NCBI GenBank assembly: GCA_015487165.1
Contig: WFQE01000022.1
Span: 1-64,000 of the forward strand
Direction of reading: 5' to 3'
DNA: 64,000 nucleotides
Source of the DNA: Paracoccaceae bacterium
GTDB lineage: Bacteria; Pseudomonadota; Alphaproteobacteria; Rhodobacterales; Rhodobacteraceae
Under the pieces are notes generated by a model. It worked only from the letters and a program-made list of their open reading frames with translations. It made no database searches and was not told the DNA's origin. Shown here piece by piece: positions 1 through 8,587 of the stretch (the first letter of the stretch is position 1; each line of letters starts with the position of its first letter). The translations under genes and the position numbers were made by a program.

Positions 1-123
1 ATCGACACCGTTGATGCCTTTCGTGAAATGGCGGCGGAACGAAATCTGGATGACTTTTATGCTTCCGCGGCTGCGATGGGCTCGAATTATGGTGCGGTGG
101 CACAGGTCGGGGGCAACACATGA
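1..123 (+). CDS. 3' end of an unidentified protein (partial)
   Basis: The first frame is open from base 1 to a TGA at 121-123 and encodes the last 40 residues of a protein that begins upstream of the window. The tail is mildly acidic and alanine/glycine-rich and shows no recognisable motif. Its stop overlaps the start of the next gene in an ATGA arrangement, so the two are probably translationally coupled. The function is not recognisable from this fragment. Confidence 0.6.
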   Translation: MDTVDAFREMAAERNLDDFYASAAAMGSNYGAVAQVGGNT

Positions 124-767
124 TCACACGCCTTGTATTTGTGATCGTCACTCTTGGCCTTTCGGCTCCATTGCCGGCATCCGCAGGAAATGCGAACTCG
201 GAAACTTGTCTGACTGCCGAGGCGCTTGTGACTTCGGGTTCTGTTCCGGAAACTGTCGGGGTGGGTTCGTTTCCGTGCTCGGAGAACGCGGCGGCCATTC
301 TAAGCCTGTGGAAACCCGACAGATTTTCTCCACCGAGACGTGGTTATTTTATGGGAAGAAAAGTTGCGCAAGGCGACGGGTATTTTCTCTTGGCAAAGAA
401 GGCGCTGGCTACGGATTGGTGGATCGGTGATCCCGCCCTTGCCAGTGCCGCGATGACGCTTTCACTCGTCGAGCTGATGAAATCCGACAAGCCGGACAGC
501 GAAAAACTGGCGCTTTGGCTTCTATATGAAAGACGGTTGTTTGAAAGGGCCGGCGTTTTTTCTGAGCGATTCCGCATTAGCACGGCCGGGCAGTTTCATG
601 ATTTGGCGGTCAAGCGATCGAGCAGATTCCTTGCCGAGCGCCTTAGTCTCAAGTTCGAGGATCTGAGCGAAATCTCCTGTCTGGTTGCCGCGGAACGCCC
701 CGGAGCGGATCTCGGGGAAGCGGCGTCTTCGGCGATATTCAGGAAATGCAGGGAACGCATGAAATGA
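120..767 (+). CDS. secreted hypothetical protein
   Basis: A 215-residue protein begins with a clear Sec signal peptide (hydrophobic residues 5-20, cleavage likely after the ASAG region near residue 23). It carries four cysteines in the mature part, near residues 30, 53, 187 and 209, which could form two periplasmic disulfides. The ATG overlaps the stop of the upstream gene by four bases, which supports this start. The mature chain looks helical, with charged Lys/Glu segments around residues 115-180. I do not recognise the family. The flagellar island that starts 2 kb downstream makes a periplasmic accessory role possible, but the sequence does not show it. Confidence 0.7.
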   Translation: MITRLVFVIVTLGLSAPLPASAGNANSETCLTAEALVTSGSVPETVGVGSFPCSENAAAILSLWKPDRFSPPRRGYFMGRKVAQGDGYFLLAKKALATDWWIGDPALASAAMTLSLVELMKSDKPDSEKLALWLLYERRLFERAGVFSERFRISTAGQFHDLAVKRSSRFLAERLSLKFEDLSEISCLVAAERPGADLGEAASSAIFRKCRERMK

Positions 768-899
768 GCGAGCAAAATCGCATGTTCTATTAGTCGCCCG
801 TTGGTGGAAGTGAAACGATGGAGGAGATGCCCGGTGCGTAATTGCGAAGCGATAATCATCGGGAGGTGCAGATGACAAAAAAAGGTCTGCCTTGCCGTT

Positions 900-1196
900 A
901 TGACTGTCCAGGCGTTTTTGTTTGCGACCTTGATCGGGGTTTCGTTTCTGGCAAGTGCGGGAAATATATCGCAGGGCGTTGGAGAAGTCGTCGGAAAGTT
1001 CTCAGCTATGGCCTTCGTGGCCCTCGCGCCCTTTGGCATGATGAGCGCTGCACTGTCCATTGCTTTCCCGATCATGGCGAAGTCAAGGAAGTATGGGCGT
1101 GAAACGCGGTATCTGCTCAGCACGAAATATTCGATAATGTTTTTCGTCTGGAGGGAGGTTAGAGAAACATTAACGAGCGAGAACGAGGGGAAATAA
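900..1196 (+). CDS. small membrane protein, start disturbed by an A7 run
   Basis: A 98-residue reading frame encodes a hydrophobic segment at residues 3-20, a second at about 36-60, and a basic C-terminus. The best ribosome binding site, GGGAGG at 861-866, precedes an ATG at 872 that lies in another frame. Removing one A from the seven-A run at 877-883 would join that ATG to this frame and add nine residues (MTKKVCLAV) that complete a normal lipoprotein- or signal-like N-terminus. The gene is therefore either read from the poorly supported ATG at 900, or by slippage at the A run, or the run carries a sequencing error or mutation. The family is not recognised. Confidence 0.45.
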   Translation: MTVQAFLFATLIGVSFLASAGNISQGVGEVVGKFSAMAFVALAPFGMMSAALSIAFPIMAKSRKYGRETRYLLSTKYSIMFFVWREVRETLTSENEGK

Positions 1197-1222
1197 ATGC
1201 GTGGCATAGCTCACACGATCAG

Positions 1223-1248
1223 TTTCGGGGGCTGGTGAGCCCGCGAAA
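1223..1248 (+). terminator. hairpin downstream of the small membrane protein gene
   Basis: TTTCGGGGGCT (1223-1233) can pair with AGCCCGCGAAA (1238-1248) across a GGTG loop, with one G-G mismatch. No T-tract follows, so it is a weak candidate terminator or an mRNA-stabilising stem. The rest of the 205-base gap before puuD shows no reading frame I would support. Confidence 0.35.
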
Positions 1249-1401
1249 CATTTGGATCGCTACAGTATCACAGAACAGTAGACCCCCACACTCCAGACTG
1301 CATAGGTGTCCCCTTGTAAACCCGTCTTGGGCACTGTTTACTGGTTCGGCGGCGGAGCGGGCTACGGCCTTGTTCCGGCATATGAAAAATTCGGGGGGCA
1401 C

Positions 1402-2637
1402 ATGGATTATTACGCGATCATTCTTTCGTGGCTGGAATTCGCCGCGCGGTGGACACATGTGATTACGGCGATCGCATGGATCGGTTCTTCGTTCTATTTC
1501 ATCGCGCTGGATCTTGGCTTGCGCAAGCGGGAAGGCCTGCCCGAGGGGGTGCATGGCGAGGAGTGGCAGGTTCATGGTGGCGGGTTCTATCATATCCGCA
1601 AATACATGGTTGCACCGGCCGAGATGCCCGAACACCTGACCTGGTTCAAATGGGAAAGCTATTCGACCTGGCTGTCGGGTTTTGCCATGTTGACGCTGGT
1701 CTATTATGCCCGCGGCGATCTGTTTCTGGTCGACCCACAGGTGATGGAACTGTCTTTGCCGGCGGCAATCGGCATTTCTCTTGCGAGCATCGCGTTTGGC
1801 TGGATCGCTTATGACCTGATCTGCAAAAGCCGGTTTGGCGACAACAATACCCGCCTGATGCTGTTCCTCTATGTGGTTCTTGTTGGTATGGCGTGGGGCT
1901 ATGCGCAGGTGTTTTCGGGGCGCGCGGCGCTGCTGCATCTGGGGGCGTTCACTGCCACGATCATGACGGCCAATGTGTTTTTCATCATCATTCCCAACCA
2001 GAAGATCGTGGTTGCCGATCTCAAGGCCGGCCGCACCCCCGACCCGAAATACGGGCGCATTGCCAAGCAGCGTTCGACCCATAACAACTATCTGACGTTG
2101 CCGGTCATCTTTTTGATGCTGTCAAACCATTACCCGCTGGCTTTTGCCACGAAATACAACTGGATCATCGCAAGCCTGGTTTTCCTGATGGGGGTGTTGA
2201 TCCGGCACTATTTCAACTCGATGCACGGCCGAAAGGGGCGCCCGATCTGGACCTGGATTGTTACTGCCGTCATCTTTGTCGTGATCGTGTGGCTGTCAAC
2301 GCAGCCCGGCGTGCAGTCGGAGCAGTCCGAGGATGTTTCCAGCCTGCCGCCTGCCGCGGCAAGGCTGGCCTCGGCCGACGGGTTTTCGGATGTTTCCGAT
2401 ATCGTGATGTCGCGCTGCGCCATGTGCCACGCGCAAGAACCGGGCTGGCCCGGAATCGTGACGCCTCCGCGTGGCGTGGTGCTTGAAACCGAGGCCCAGA
2501 TTGCCTTGCACGGCCCGCAGATCTATCTGCAGGCCGGTCGCAGCCATGCGATGCCGCCGGCGAATGTTTCCTATATGGAGCCGGCCGAGCGGAACCAGAT
2601 CGTCGCCTGGTTTGAAGGCGCGATGCGGAAGAAATAA
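1402..2637 (+). CDS. puuD: urate hydroxylase PuuD (membrane urate oxidase with cytochrome c domain)
   Basis: The protein (411 residues from this start) matches PuuD, the integral-membrane enzyme that hydroxylates urate to 5-hydroxyisourate and passes electrons to its own C-terminal cytochrome c domain instead of to oxygen. The N-terminal motif WTHVITAIAWIGSSFYFIAL is characteristic of the family. About eight transmembrane helices fill residues 8-295. A linker leads to a heme c motif CAMCH near residue 340, with a likely distal Met in the AMPPANVSYM region. The start at 1402 is chosen because GGGGGG lies 3-8 bases upstream and the family begins just before this helix; an in-frame ATG at 1306 would add 32 residues that do not look like the family. 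No other purine-degradation gene is adjacent. Confidence 0.85.
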   Translation: MDYYAIILSWLEFAARWTHVITAIAWIGSSFYFIALDLGLRKREGLPEGVHGEEWQVHGGGFYHIRKYMVAPAEMPEHLTWFKWESYSTWLSGFAMLTLVYYARGDLFLVDPQVMELSLPAAIGISLASIAFGWIAYDLICKSRFGDNNTRLMLFLYVVLVGMAWGYAQVFSGRAALLHLGAFTATIMTANVFFIIIPNQKIVVADLKAGRTPDPKYGRIAKQRSTHNNYLTLPVIFLMLSNHYPLAFATKYNWIIASLVFLMGVLIRHYFNSMHGRKGRPIWTWIVTAVIFVVIVWLSTQPGVQSEQSEDVSSLPPAAARLASADGFSDVSDIVMSRCAMCHAQEPGWPGIVTPPRGVVLETEAQIALHGPQIYLQAGRSHAMPPANVSYMEPAERNQIVAWFEGAMRKK

Positions 2638-2719
2638 ACATAAAATTCAACCTGTTCAGGGGCGATTCAGCATTCTGCGACTACCTTTTGGGCCTCTCAC
2701 AAGGGGACAAGGGGTAACT

Positions 2720-3583
2720 ATGTCTGAAACATCCGGGGCAGGTAATGCCGGGCCGGCGCCTGTTATCATCAAGCGAAAAAAGGTCGTCGCAGGTGATGGC
2801 CATCATGGCGGCGCGTGGAAGGTGGCCTATGCGGATTTCGTCACCGCAATGATGGCGTTCTTTCTGCTGATGTGGCTGTTGAACGCGACCACTGAAAAAC
2901 AGCGCAAGGGCATTGCCGACTATTTCAACCCCACAATTCCGGTAAACCGGATTTCAGGCGGCGGCGAAGGCATGTTTGGCGGCGATAGCGTATTTTCCGA
3001 GGATTCGCTTTCCCAGAATGGCACCGGTGGCGAAACACGCTCGTCGTCACCCCAGCGACAGGCGCGCGGGCAATCCGGCGTATCCAGGGATCAAAGCCGC
3101 AAGAAAGAGGATACCGCGCTGAAGATGATCGAAACCAAGCTGAAGGGAAACAGCGGCGAAAGCGAGGTGGCGGACAAGATGTTTCGCCATATCCTGACTA
3201 GGGTGACCGACGAGGGCCTTGTGATCGAACTGTTCGATCTGCCTGATTCGGCGTTGTTCGAACAGGATTCCAGTACCCCGACAAAGCTGCTGAGGGATAT
3301 CATCAGGATGATCGCAGACCTTCTTCGCACAACGCGTAACAAGATCGCGGTTGCGGGCTACACGCTTTCCTATCCCATCGTGCTGCGCGACAACCCGGTG
3401 TGGGATCTGTCAACGGCCCGCGCGCAAAAGGCCCGGCACATGCTGGAACGGGCCGGCACCCCAGATACACGCATGCAGCGGGTTGTCGGATGGGCCGACA
3501 AGAAACCGGCGGTCAAGGATCCGATGGCCGTCCGAAACAACCGGATCGAGATCACGTTGTTGCGAAAAATTCCGGGGGGCTGA
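2720..3583 (+). CDS. motB: flagellar motor stator protein MotB
   Basis: MotB anchors the stator to peptidoglycan and forms the proton path together with MotA. The 287-residue product has a short cytoplasmic tail, then one membrane helix with the hallmark VAYADFVTAMMAFFLLMWLL. Its Asp39 corresponds to the proton-accepting residue (Asp32 in E. coli). An acidic/Ser-rich linker (about 75-140) leads to an OmpA-like C-terminal domain (about 175-285). In that domain the usual GHTD motif reads GYTLSYP, while the NNRIEITLL end is kept. The start at 2720 follows AAGGGG at suitable distance. motA is not adjacent but lies 11 kb downstream in the same island. Confidence 0.9.
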   Translation: MSETSGAGNAGPAPVIIKRKKVVAGDGHHGGAWKVAYADFVTAMMAFFLLMWLLNATTEKQRKGIADYFNPTIPVNRISGGGEGMFGGDSVFSEDSLSQNGTGGETRSSSPQRQARGQSGVSRDQSRKKEDTALKMIETKLKGNSGESEVADKMFRHILTRVTDEGLVIELFDLPDSALFEQDSSTPTKLLRDIIRMIADLLRTTRNKIAVAGYTLSYPIVLRDNPVWDLSTARAQKARHMLERAGTPDTRMQRVVGWADKKPAVKDPMAVRNNRIEITLLRKIPGG

Positions 3584-3598
3584 ATGGGGCGGCCCGGG

Positions 3599-3613
3599 TT
3601 AGGGGCTTTTTAA
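3599..3613 (+). promoter_or_regulatory. CtrA-like site upstream of flgE
   Basis: TTAG-N7-TTAA lies in the 82-base gap between motB and flgE. CtrA, which controls flagellar genes in many alphaproteobacteria including Rhodobacterales, binds TTAA-N7-TTAA(C), so this is one mismatch from the core. A second similar site occurs upstream of fliL. Confidence 0.3.
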
Positions 3614-3665
3614 GGCATTTGCGCCCATGCTGCAGCCAGTGATTGACGCAGCAGAAGGGCGTAAC

Positions 3666-4967
3666 ATGACGATCTCATCTTCACTGAATGCCGGCGTTTC
3701 TGGTCTGAACGTGATTGCCAGCAGGTTGGCCACGATCTCTGACAATATCGCAAACTCGGCCACCTATGGGTATAAACGGGAAACCGCCGATTTCCAGTCC
3801 ATGGTGTTGAACGGCGTTGGCGGGTCGTATTCGGCCGGCGGTGTGCGTGTCAGCACCCACCGCGAGATTGATCGCCCCGGCCCCCTGATTACAACCGACA
3901 ACCCAACCGATCTGGCGGTTTCGGGGCGCGGGATGATTCCGGTTACAACCGTTGCCGCGATTGGCGGCTCTTCGGGGCCGCTGCCGACCTTGCTGGTCAC
4001 GACCGGTTCCTTTCGGCCCGATGCGAACGGGATTCTACGAACCGATGGCGGCCTCGCACTGCTTGGCTGGCCCGCCAACCCAGACGGCACCATCCCCAGC
4101 TTCCCAAATGATACCTTTGACGGGTTGAAGCCGGTTCACATAGGTCAGAACCAGTTTGCCGGCGACCCCACAACAAAGGTATCACTTGGGGTCAATCTGC
4201 CAGCTACGGAAACCCGCGCGGGATCGCCGGGGACGCCGCAGGATCTGTCGGTTGAATATTTCGACAATCTGGGAACATCGGAAACACTGAAGATCACATT
4301 CAACCCCATCATTCCCGCAACTGGGGAATCCAACCAATGGAACATGGTTGTCGAGGATTCCGCCTCGGGTGGGGCTGTTATCGGTGAATACAACATCACC
4401 TTTGACAGTTCGCGCACGAATGGTGGCAGCATTTCCTCGGTGAATGTCATTTCGGGTGGCCCCTACGATCCGGTGACGGGTCAAATCCAGCTACAAGTTG
4501 CCGGTGGGGGCATGACACTGGGTATTGGAGCACCGGGGTCTCGAGATGGGTTAACCCAGCTTTCGGGCAGTTTCGCGCCGGTTTCGGTCGTCAAGGATGG
4601 CTCACCCGTCGGCAATCTCACATCGGTTGAAATCGATGCCAACGGCAACATGAGTGCGATCTATGATGTCGGCTTTACCCGACGCATATATCAGATACCT
4701 CTGGTCGATGTTCCCAATCCCAACGGATTGATTACACATAACAACCAGACCTACCAGATTTCTCCCCAAAGCGGCCCGTTTTTCCTGTGGAAAGCCGGCG
4801 ATGGCCCGGTCGGGGAACTCGTTGGTTTCGCGCGGGAAGAATCCACCACCGACATCGCGGGCGAACTTACTCAGCTCATCCAGACGCAGCGGGCCTATTC
4901 ATCCAACGCAAAGATCATACAGACGGTCGACCAGATGTTGCAGGAAACGACGAACATAAAACGATAA
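3666..4967 (+). CDS. flgE: flagellar hook protein FlgE
   Basis: FlgE polymerises into the flexible hook outside the cell after export through the flagellar type III apparatus. The 433-residue protein has the conserved N-terminal rod/hook heptad region (LNAGVSGLNVIASRLATISD, DNIANSATYGYKRE) and a C-terminal hook signature ending in QTQRAYSSNAKIIQTVDQML. The variable middle part (about 150-330) forms the surface domains. The ATG at 3666 follows AGAAGGGCG and directly precedes the conserved N-terminal helix; an upstream in-frame ATG at 3627 would place 13 extra residues before it, which does not suit the export signal. It heads flgE-flgK-flgL-flgI. Confidence 0.93.
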   Translation: MTISSSLNAGVSGLNVIASRLATISDNIANSATYGYKRETADFQSMVLNGVGGSYSAGGVRVSTHREIDRPGPLITTDNPTDLAVSGRGMIPVTTVAAIGGSSGPLPTLLVTTGSFRPDANGILRTDGGLALLGWPANPDGTIPSFPNDTFDGLKPVHIGQNQFAGDPTTKVSLGVNLPATETRAGSPGTPQDLSVEYFDNLGTSETLKITFNPIIPATGESNQWNMVVEDSASGGAVIGEYNITFDSSRTNGGSISSVNVISGGPYDPVTGQIQLQVAGGGMTLGIGAPGSRDGLTQLSGSFAPVSVVKDGSPVGNLTSVEIDANGNMSAIYDVGFTRRIYQIPLVDVPNPNGLITHNNQTYQISPQSGPFFLWKAGDGPVGELVGFAREESTTDIAGELTQLIQTQRAYSSNAKIIQTVDQMLQETTNIKR

Positions 4968-4982
4968 GACGAGGCCCCTGAC

Positions 4983-6440
4983 ATGAGCATGCTCGGCTCT
5001 CTCATGAATGCGTATTCGGGTTTGCGTGTGGCGCAGCGCAAGGTCGACGTCATTTCCCAGAATGTCGCCAATGCGATGACCGATGGATACGGGCGGCGGG
5101 AGGTCGAGGTTTCTGCCGCAACAACTGGCGGGCAGGGAACAGGTGTGCGCATCACCGGCATTCGGAGGGCAAGCGATACCCTGACGATGGCGTCGAGGCG
5201 CCTGGTGCAGGCAGAAACAGCAGGGCATCAGGCGCGTGCCGATATGCTCAAGCGGATCGAAAGGGAGATAGGGATTTCCGGAGAGGGGGGCTCGCTATCG
5301 GATCTTGTCGTTCGTTTCGAGGGCTCCCTGGTCGAAGCGCAAAGCCGGCCAGAATCGCAATCCCGTCAACAGAATGTTCTGTTCGCAGCCAAAGATCTGG
5401 TTTCGCGCATCAACCAAGTTTCTGACGCTGTACAGAATGCGCGAATGCAGGCAGAGCGGGATATCGTGAAAGATGTCGACAGGTTGAACAAGAACCTTGA
5501 ACGCATCGCCAAACTCAACGTCGATATCCGGCTGCAAGCCGGCAAGCGCAATTCTACAAACGGCCTCAAGGACGAAAGGCAACGTCTCGTTGATCAGATT
5601 TCGGATATAATCCCGATCAAGGTCTATACCCGAAAAAATGACCAGATTGCGATCACGACCCGGGGCGGGGAATCTCTTCTCGAGGGGGTGCCTTCGCATT
5701 TTTCTTTCCAGCCGGCAGGCTTGATAACTCCGCAACTCAGTTTTCAGGGCGGCGGGTTGTCAGGGTTGTTGCTCGATGGCCGCTCGGTGCAGATAGGTAC
5801 TGGAACCGGGAAACTTGATGGCGGATCCCTCGCCGCTCATTTTGAAATTCGGGACCGAATCGCTCCTCAGATCTCGGCCCAGGTCGACGCGTTTGCACGC
5901 AGTCTGACCGAAAGGTTTCAGACGCCCGGTCTGGACCCGACTGTAGGGCCTGCAGATGCAGGCCTGTTTACAGACGCGGGCCTGCGTTTCGACCCGGCAA
6001 ATGAGGCCGGTCTTGCAGGCCGGCTGCGAGTCAATGCAGCCATTGACCCGGATAATGGCGGTGCATTGTGGCGGCTGCGCGACGGGCTGGGGGCGCTGGC
6101 CCCGGGGGACAGCGGAAATTCCCGCTTGCTGGCCAATCTGGTTGATGCAGTCCAGAAGCGTGTAACCGTTGGTTCCGGCGGGTTTCCTTCTGATCCGATG
6201 AGTCTGGCAGATATGGCCGATTCCATGTCCGGCACCGTGGCATCAAAACGGTTGCATGCAGAAACGGCCCAGACCAGCACAAATAGCCGATTGCAGGGGT
6301 TGCGCCAGATCGAGCGCGCAGCGGGCGTTGATACCGACGCCGAGATGCAAAAGCTCTTGCTGGTCCAGAACGCATATGCGGCAAATGCGAAGGTGGTTTC
6401 CACAATTGACATGATGCTGAAGCAACTGATGGAGCTGTAA
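4983..6440 (+). CDS. flgK: hook-filament junction protein FlgK (HAP1)
   Basis: FlgK joins hook to filament. The 485-residue product has the N-terminal signature MNAYSGLRVAQRKVDVISQN with NVANAMTDGYGRREV (residues 10-40). It has a coiled-coil segment around 130-190 and the C-terminal flagellin-like helix ending LLVQNAYAANAKVVSTIDMM. It starts 15 bases after flgE and its stop directly abuts the flgL ATG, so it sits inside one transcription unit. Confidence 0.93.
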   Translation: MSMLGSLMNAYSGLRVAQRKVDVISQNVANAMTDGYGRREVEVSAATTGGQGTGVRITGIRRASDTLTMASRRLVQAETAGHQARADMLKRIEREIGISGEGGSLSDLVVRFEGSLVEAQSRPESQSRQQNVLFAAKDLVSRINQVSDAVQNARMQAERDIVKDVDRLNKNLERIAKLNVDIRLQAGKRNSTNGLKDERQRLVDQISDIIPIKVYTRKNDQIAITTRGGESLLEGVPSHFSFQPAGLITPQLSFQGGGLSGLLLDGRSVQIGTGTGKLDGGSLAAHFEIRDRIAPQISAQVDAFARSLTERFQTPGLDPTVGPADAGLFTDAGLRFDPANEAGLAGRLRVNAAIDPDNGGALWRLRDGLGALAPGDSGNSRLLANLVDAVQKRVTVGSGGFPSDPMSLADMADSMSGTVASKRLHAETAQTSTNSRLQGLRQIERAAGVDTDAEMQKLLLVQNAYAANAKVVSTIDMMLKQLMEL

Positions 6441-7451
6441 ATGACCATGACATCGGTGGGCGATCTGTCTTCTGCCCTCGCGCTGCGCGCGCTCAACAGA
6501 GACATGAAAAAGAGGTTTCTACAGCTTTCACAAGAGGTGGCTTCGGGTCGTGTCAGTGACGTTGCCGGCCATCTGCGGGGGGATGTCGGCGCTCTTGGAG
6601 CCCTCAACCGGGAAATGGCAATGTTGCAATCCTACAAACTTGCCGGGCATGAAGCAGCCATGCGCGGGCAGGCCATCCAGGATGCGCTGGGTATCATCCA
6701 GAACCAGACCGTCACACTTGGCACGTCATTCCTGTCCGATGGAAAGTCCGGGACATCGTCTTCCGTGAAGGCGGCGGGACAAGCCGCCCTTTCCGGCCTT
6801 GAAACTGTGGTTTCCGCCCTGAATGCCAGGCGCGGCGGCCTGGGCCTGTTTTCCGGGCAGGCGACGCGGGGACCAACCGTCATATCTGCCGGGAAAATGC
6901 TTGATGATCTAGAGGCGCGGGTCGCAAATGCATCCACACTTCAGGATGTCACCCGGATTGTGGAATCCTATTTTCAGGATCCGGCAGGCGGTTACCAGAC
7001 CAGCGCATATCAGGGTTCCACCCAACCCTCTGGCCCTGTCCGCCTGTCAGATACCGAAACGGCAAGTTTTGATGTGACCGCACTTTCGCCGGAAATTCGT
7101 ACCACCCTCCAGGGGCTGGCCCTTGCCGCCCTGACCACGAGGAATATTCCGACCAACGACATCACCAGCCGATCATCCCTTGTGTATCAGGCCGGCTCAC
7201 TTCTTGTCGGAGCCAATGACGGCATCATTTCCCTTCAGGCGAAAATCGGAACGACGCAGGCCAGAATCGATGAAATAGAGACCCGGCAGATGGCCCGCAT
7301 GACCGCTGCAGAAATCGATCGCAACGCGCTGATCAGCGCAGACCCCTATGATAGTGCGACCCGTTTGCAGGGAATTCAGAACAATTTGCAGGCGCTTTAC
7401 ATGGTTACCTCACGTGTTGCGGGCATGTCCTTGGTCGGGTTCCTGAAATGA
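6441..7451 (+). CDS. flgL: hook-filament junction protein FlgL (HAP3)
   Basis: A flagellin-related protein of 336 residues that forms the second junction layer between FlgK and the filament. The N-terminal helix (about 10-60, with QLSQEVASGRVSD-like features) and the C-terminal helix (about 270-330, NNLQALYMVTSRVAGMSL) are the D0/D1 flagellin-type domains. The ATG follows immediately after the flgK TAA; a second in-frame ATG at 6447 is possible. Its TGA overlaps the flgI ATG (ATGA), indicating coupled translation. Confidence 0.9.
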   Translation: MTMTSVGDLSSALALRALNRDMKKRFLQLSQEVASGRVSDVAGHLRGDVGALGALNREMAMLQSYKLAGHEAAMRGQAIQDALGIIQNQTVTLGTSFLSDGKSGTSSSVKAAGQAALSGLETVVSALNARRGGLGLFSGQATRGPTVISAGKMLDDLEARVANASTLQDVTRIVESYFQDPAGGYQTSAYQGSTQPSGPVRLSDTETASFDVTALSPEIRTTLQGLALAALTTRNIPTNDITSRSSLVYQAGSLLVGANDGIISLQAKIGTTQARIDEIETRQMARMTAAEIDRNALISADPYDSATRLQGIQNNLQALYMVTSRVAGMSLVGFLK

Positions 7452-8569
7452 GTTTGAACAGCCGGTTCCGAATTCTGCCCATGCTTCTGTTCGTCTTCAT
7501 TTCGTGGGCGGAGGTCGGGCAAGGGGCCTCGGTCAGGTTGAAGGATCTGGTTGATTTCGACGGTGTTCGTGGCAACGATCTGGTGGGCTATGGTCTGGTT
7601 GTCGGCCTTAACGGCACCGGTGACGGCATCAGAAATGCGCCGTTTACCGAAGAAACGATGTCAAACATCCTGGAACGTCTCGGCGTTAATGTGACGGGTG
7701 AAAAGTTTCGCCCCAAGAATGTTGCAGCTGTATTCGTCACGGCGACGCTGCCCCCATTCGCGCGGGCGGGCAGCAAGATCGATGTAACTGTTTCAACAAT
7801 TGGCGACGCCAAGAGTTTGCGCGGCGGCACACTGATACTTACACCTCTTCGTGGTGCTGATGGCCAGATCTATGCGGTCGCGCAGGGCCCAATCATTGCC
7901 GGTGGTGCCGTGGCCCAGGGCAGGGCGGCATCGGTGACCATGGGTGTTCCAACGTCGGGGGTCATTCCTTCGGGGGCGCGGGTCGAGCGCGAGATAAAGT
8001 TTGATTTCAACGATACCCGTCACCTCAGATTGGCGCTGCGAAACCCGGATTTCAGCACGGCATTGAAAATCGAGAAGGGTATCAACAGGCTGGTCGGCCG
8101 TCCGATCGCCCTCATGCAGGATTCCGGAACAGTCGAGCTGGACGTGAAAAGGTCGGGTGCAAGGAATGTCGCGCATCTGATCAGCAGAATCGAAAACCTG
8201 CCGATTCAGCCGGAACAAAAGGCAATGGTGGTGATAGACCAAAGATCGGGCACAATCGTGTTGGGCGAGGATGTTCGTATATCGAGGGTGGCCGTGTCGC
8301 AGGGAAACTTGACGCTCCGCATTCGAGAGCAGCCAAAGGTTGTTCAACCCAATCCATTCTCGAAGGGCGATACGCTTGTTGTTCCGCGCTCGGATGTGTC
8401 GCTGACCAAGGAAAAGGGCATCGGTCTGGCCGAAGTCAATGGAGAGGCCTCTTTGGCGCAGGTCATCGAGGGGCTGAATGCCTTGGGTGTTGCGCCCAAT
8501 GACCTGATCGACATCTTGAAAAGCATAAAGGCCGCTGGTGCTTTGCATGCGGAATTTGTTCTTCAGTAA
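7448..8569 (+). CDS. flgI: flagellar P-ring protein FlgI
   Basis: FlgI forms the periplasmic P ring around the rod at the peptidoglycan layer. The 373-residue precursor has a Sec signal peptide (about 1-27, cleavage after GQGA) and the family hallmark VRLKDLVDFDGVRGNDLVGY followed by GLVVGLNGTGDG. Later conserved blocks include TLRGADGQIYAVAQGP-like and KSIKAAGALHAEFVLQ at the C-terminus. It overlaps flgL by four bases and ends the flgEKLI run; the next gene converges from the other strand 18 bases away. Confidence 0.93.
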   Translation: MSLNSRFRILPMLLFVFISWAEVGQGASVRLKDLVDFDGVRGNDLVGYGLVVGLNGTGDGIRNAPFTEETMSNILERLGVNVTGEKFRPKNVAAVFVTATLPPFARAGSKIDVTVSTIGDAKSLRGGTLILTPLRGADGQIYAVAQGPIIAGGAVAQGRAASVTMGVPTSGVIPSGARVEREIKFDFNDTRHLRLALRNPDFSTALKIEKGINRLVGRPIALMQDSGTVELDVKRSGARNVAHLISRIENLPIQPEQKAMVVIDQRSGTIVLGEDVRISRVAVSQGNLTLRIREQPKVVQPNPFSKGDTLVVPRSDVSLTKEKGIGLAEVNGEASLAQVIEGLNALGVAPNDLIDILKSIKAAGALHAEFVLQ

Positions 8570-8587
8570 TATGGGTCGGCGATGTCG

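Noticed and set aside
1219-2082. A 287-residue minus-strand open frame opposite puuD
   Set aside because: It lies over the conserved membrane part of PuuD and its product has no hydrophobic or domain pattern.
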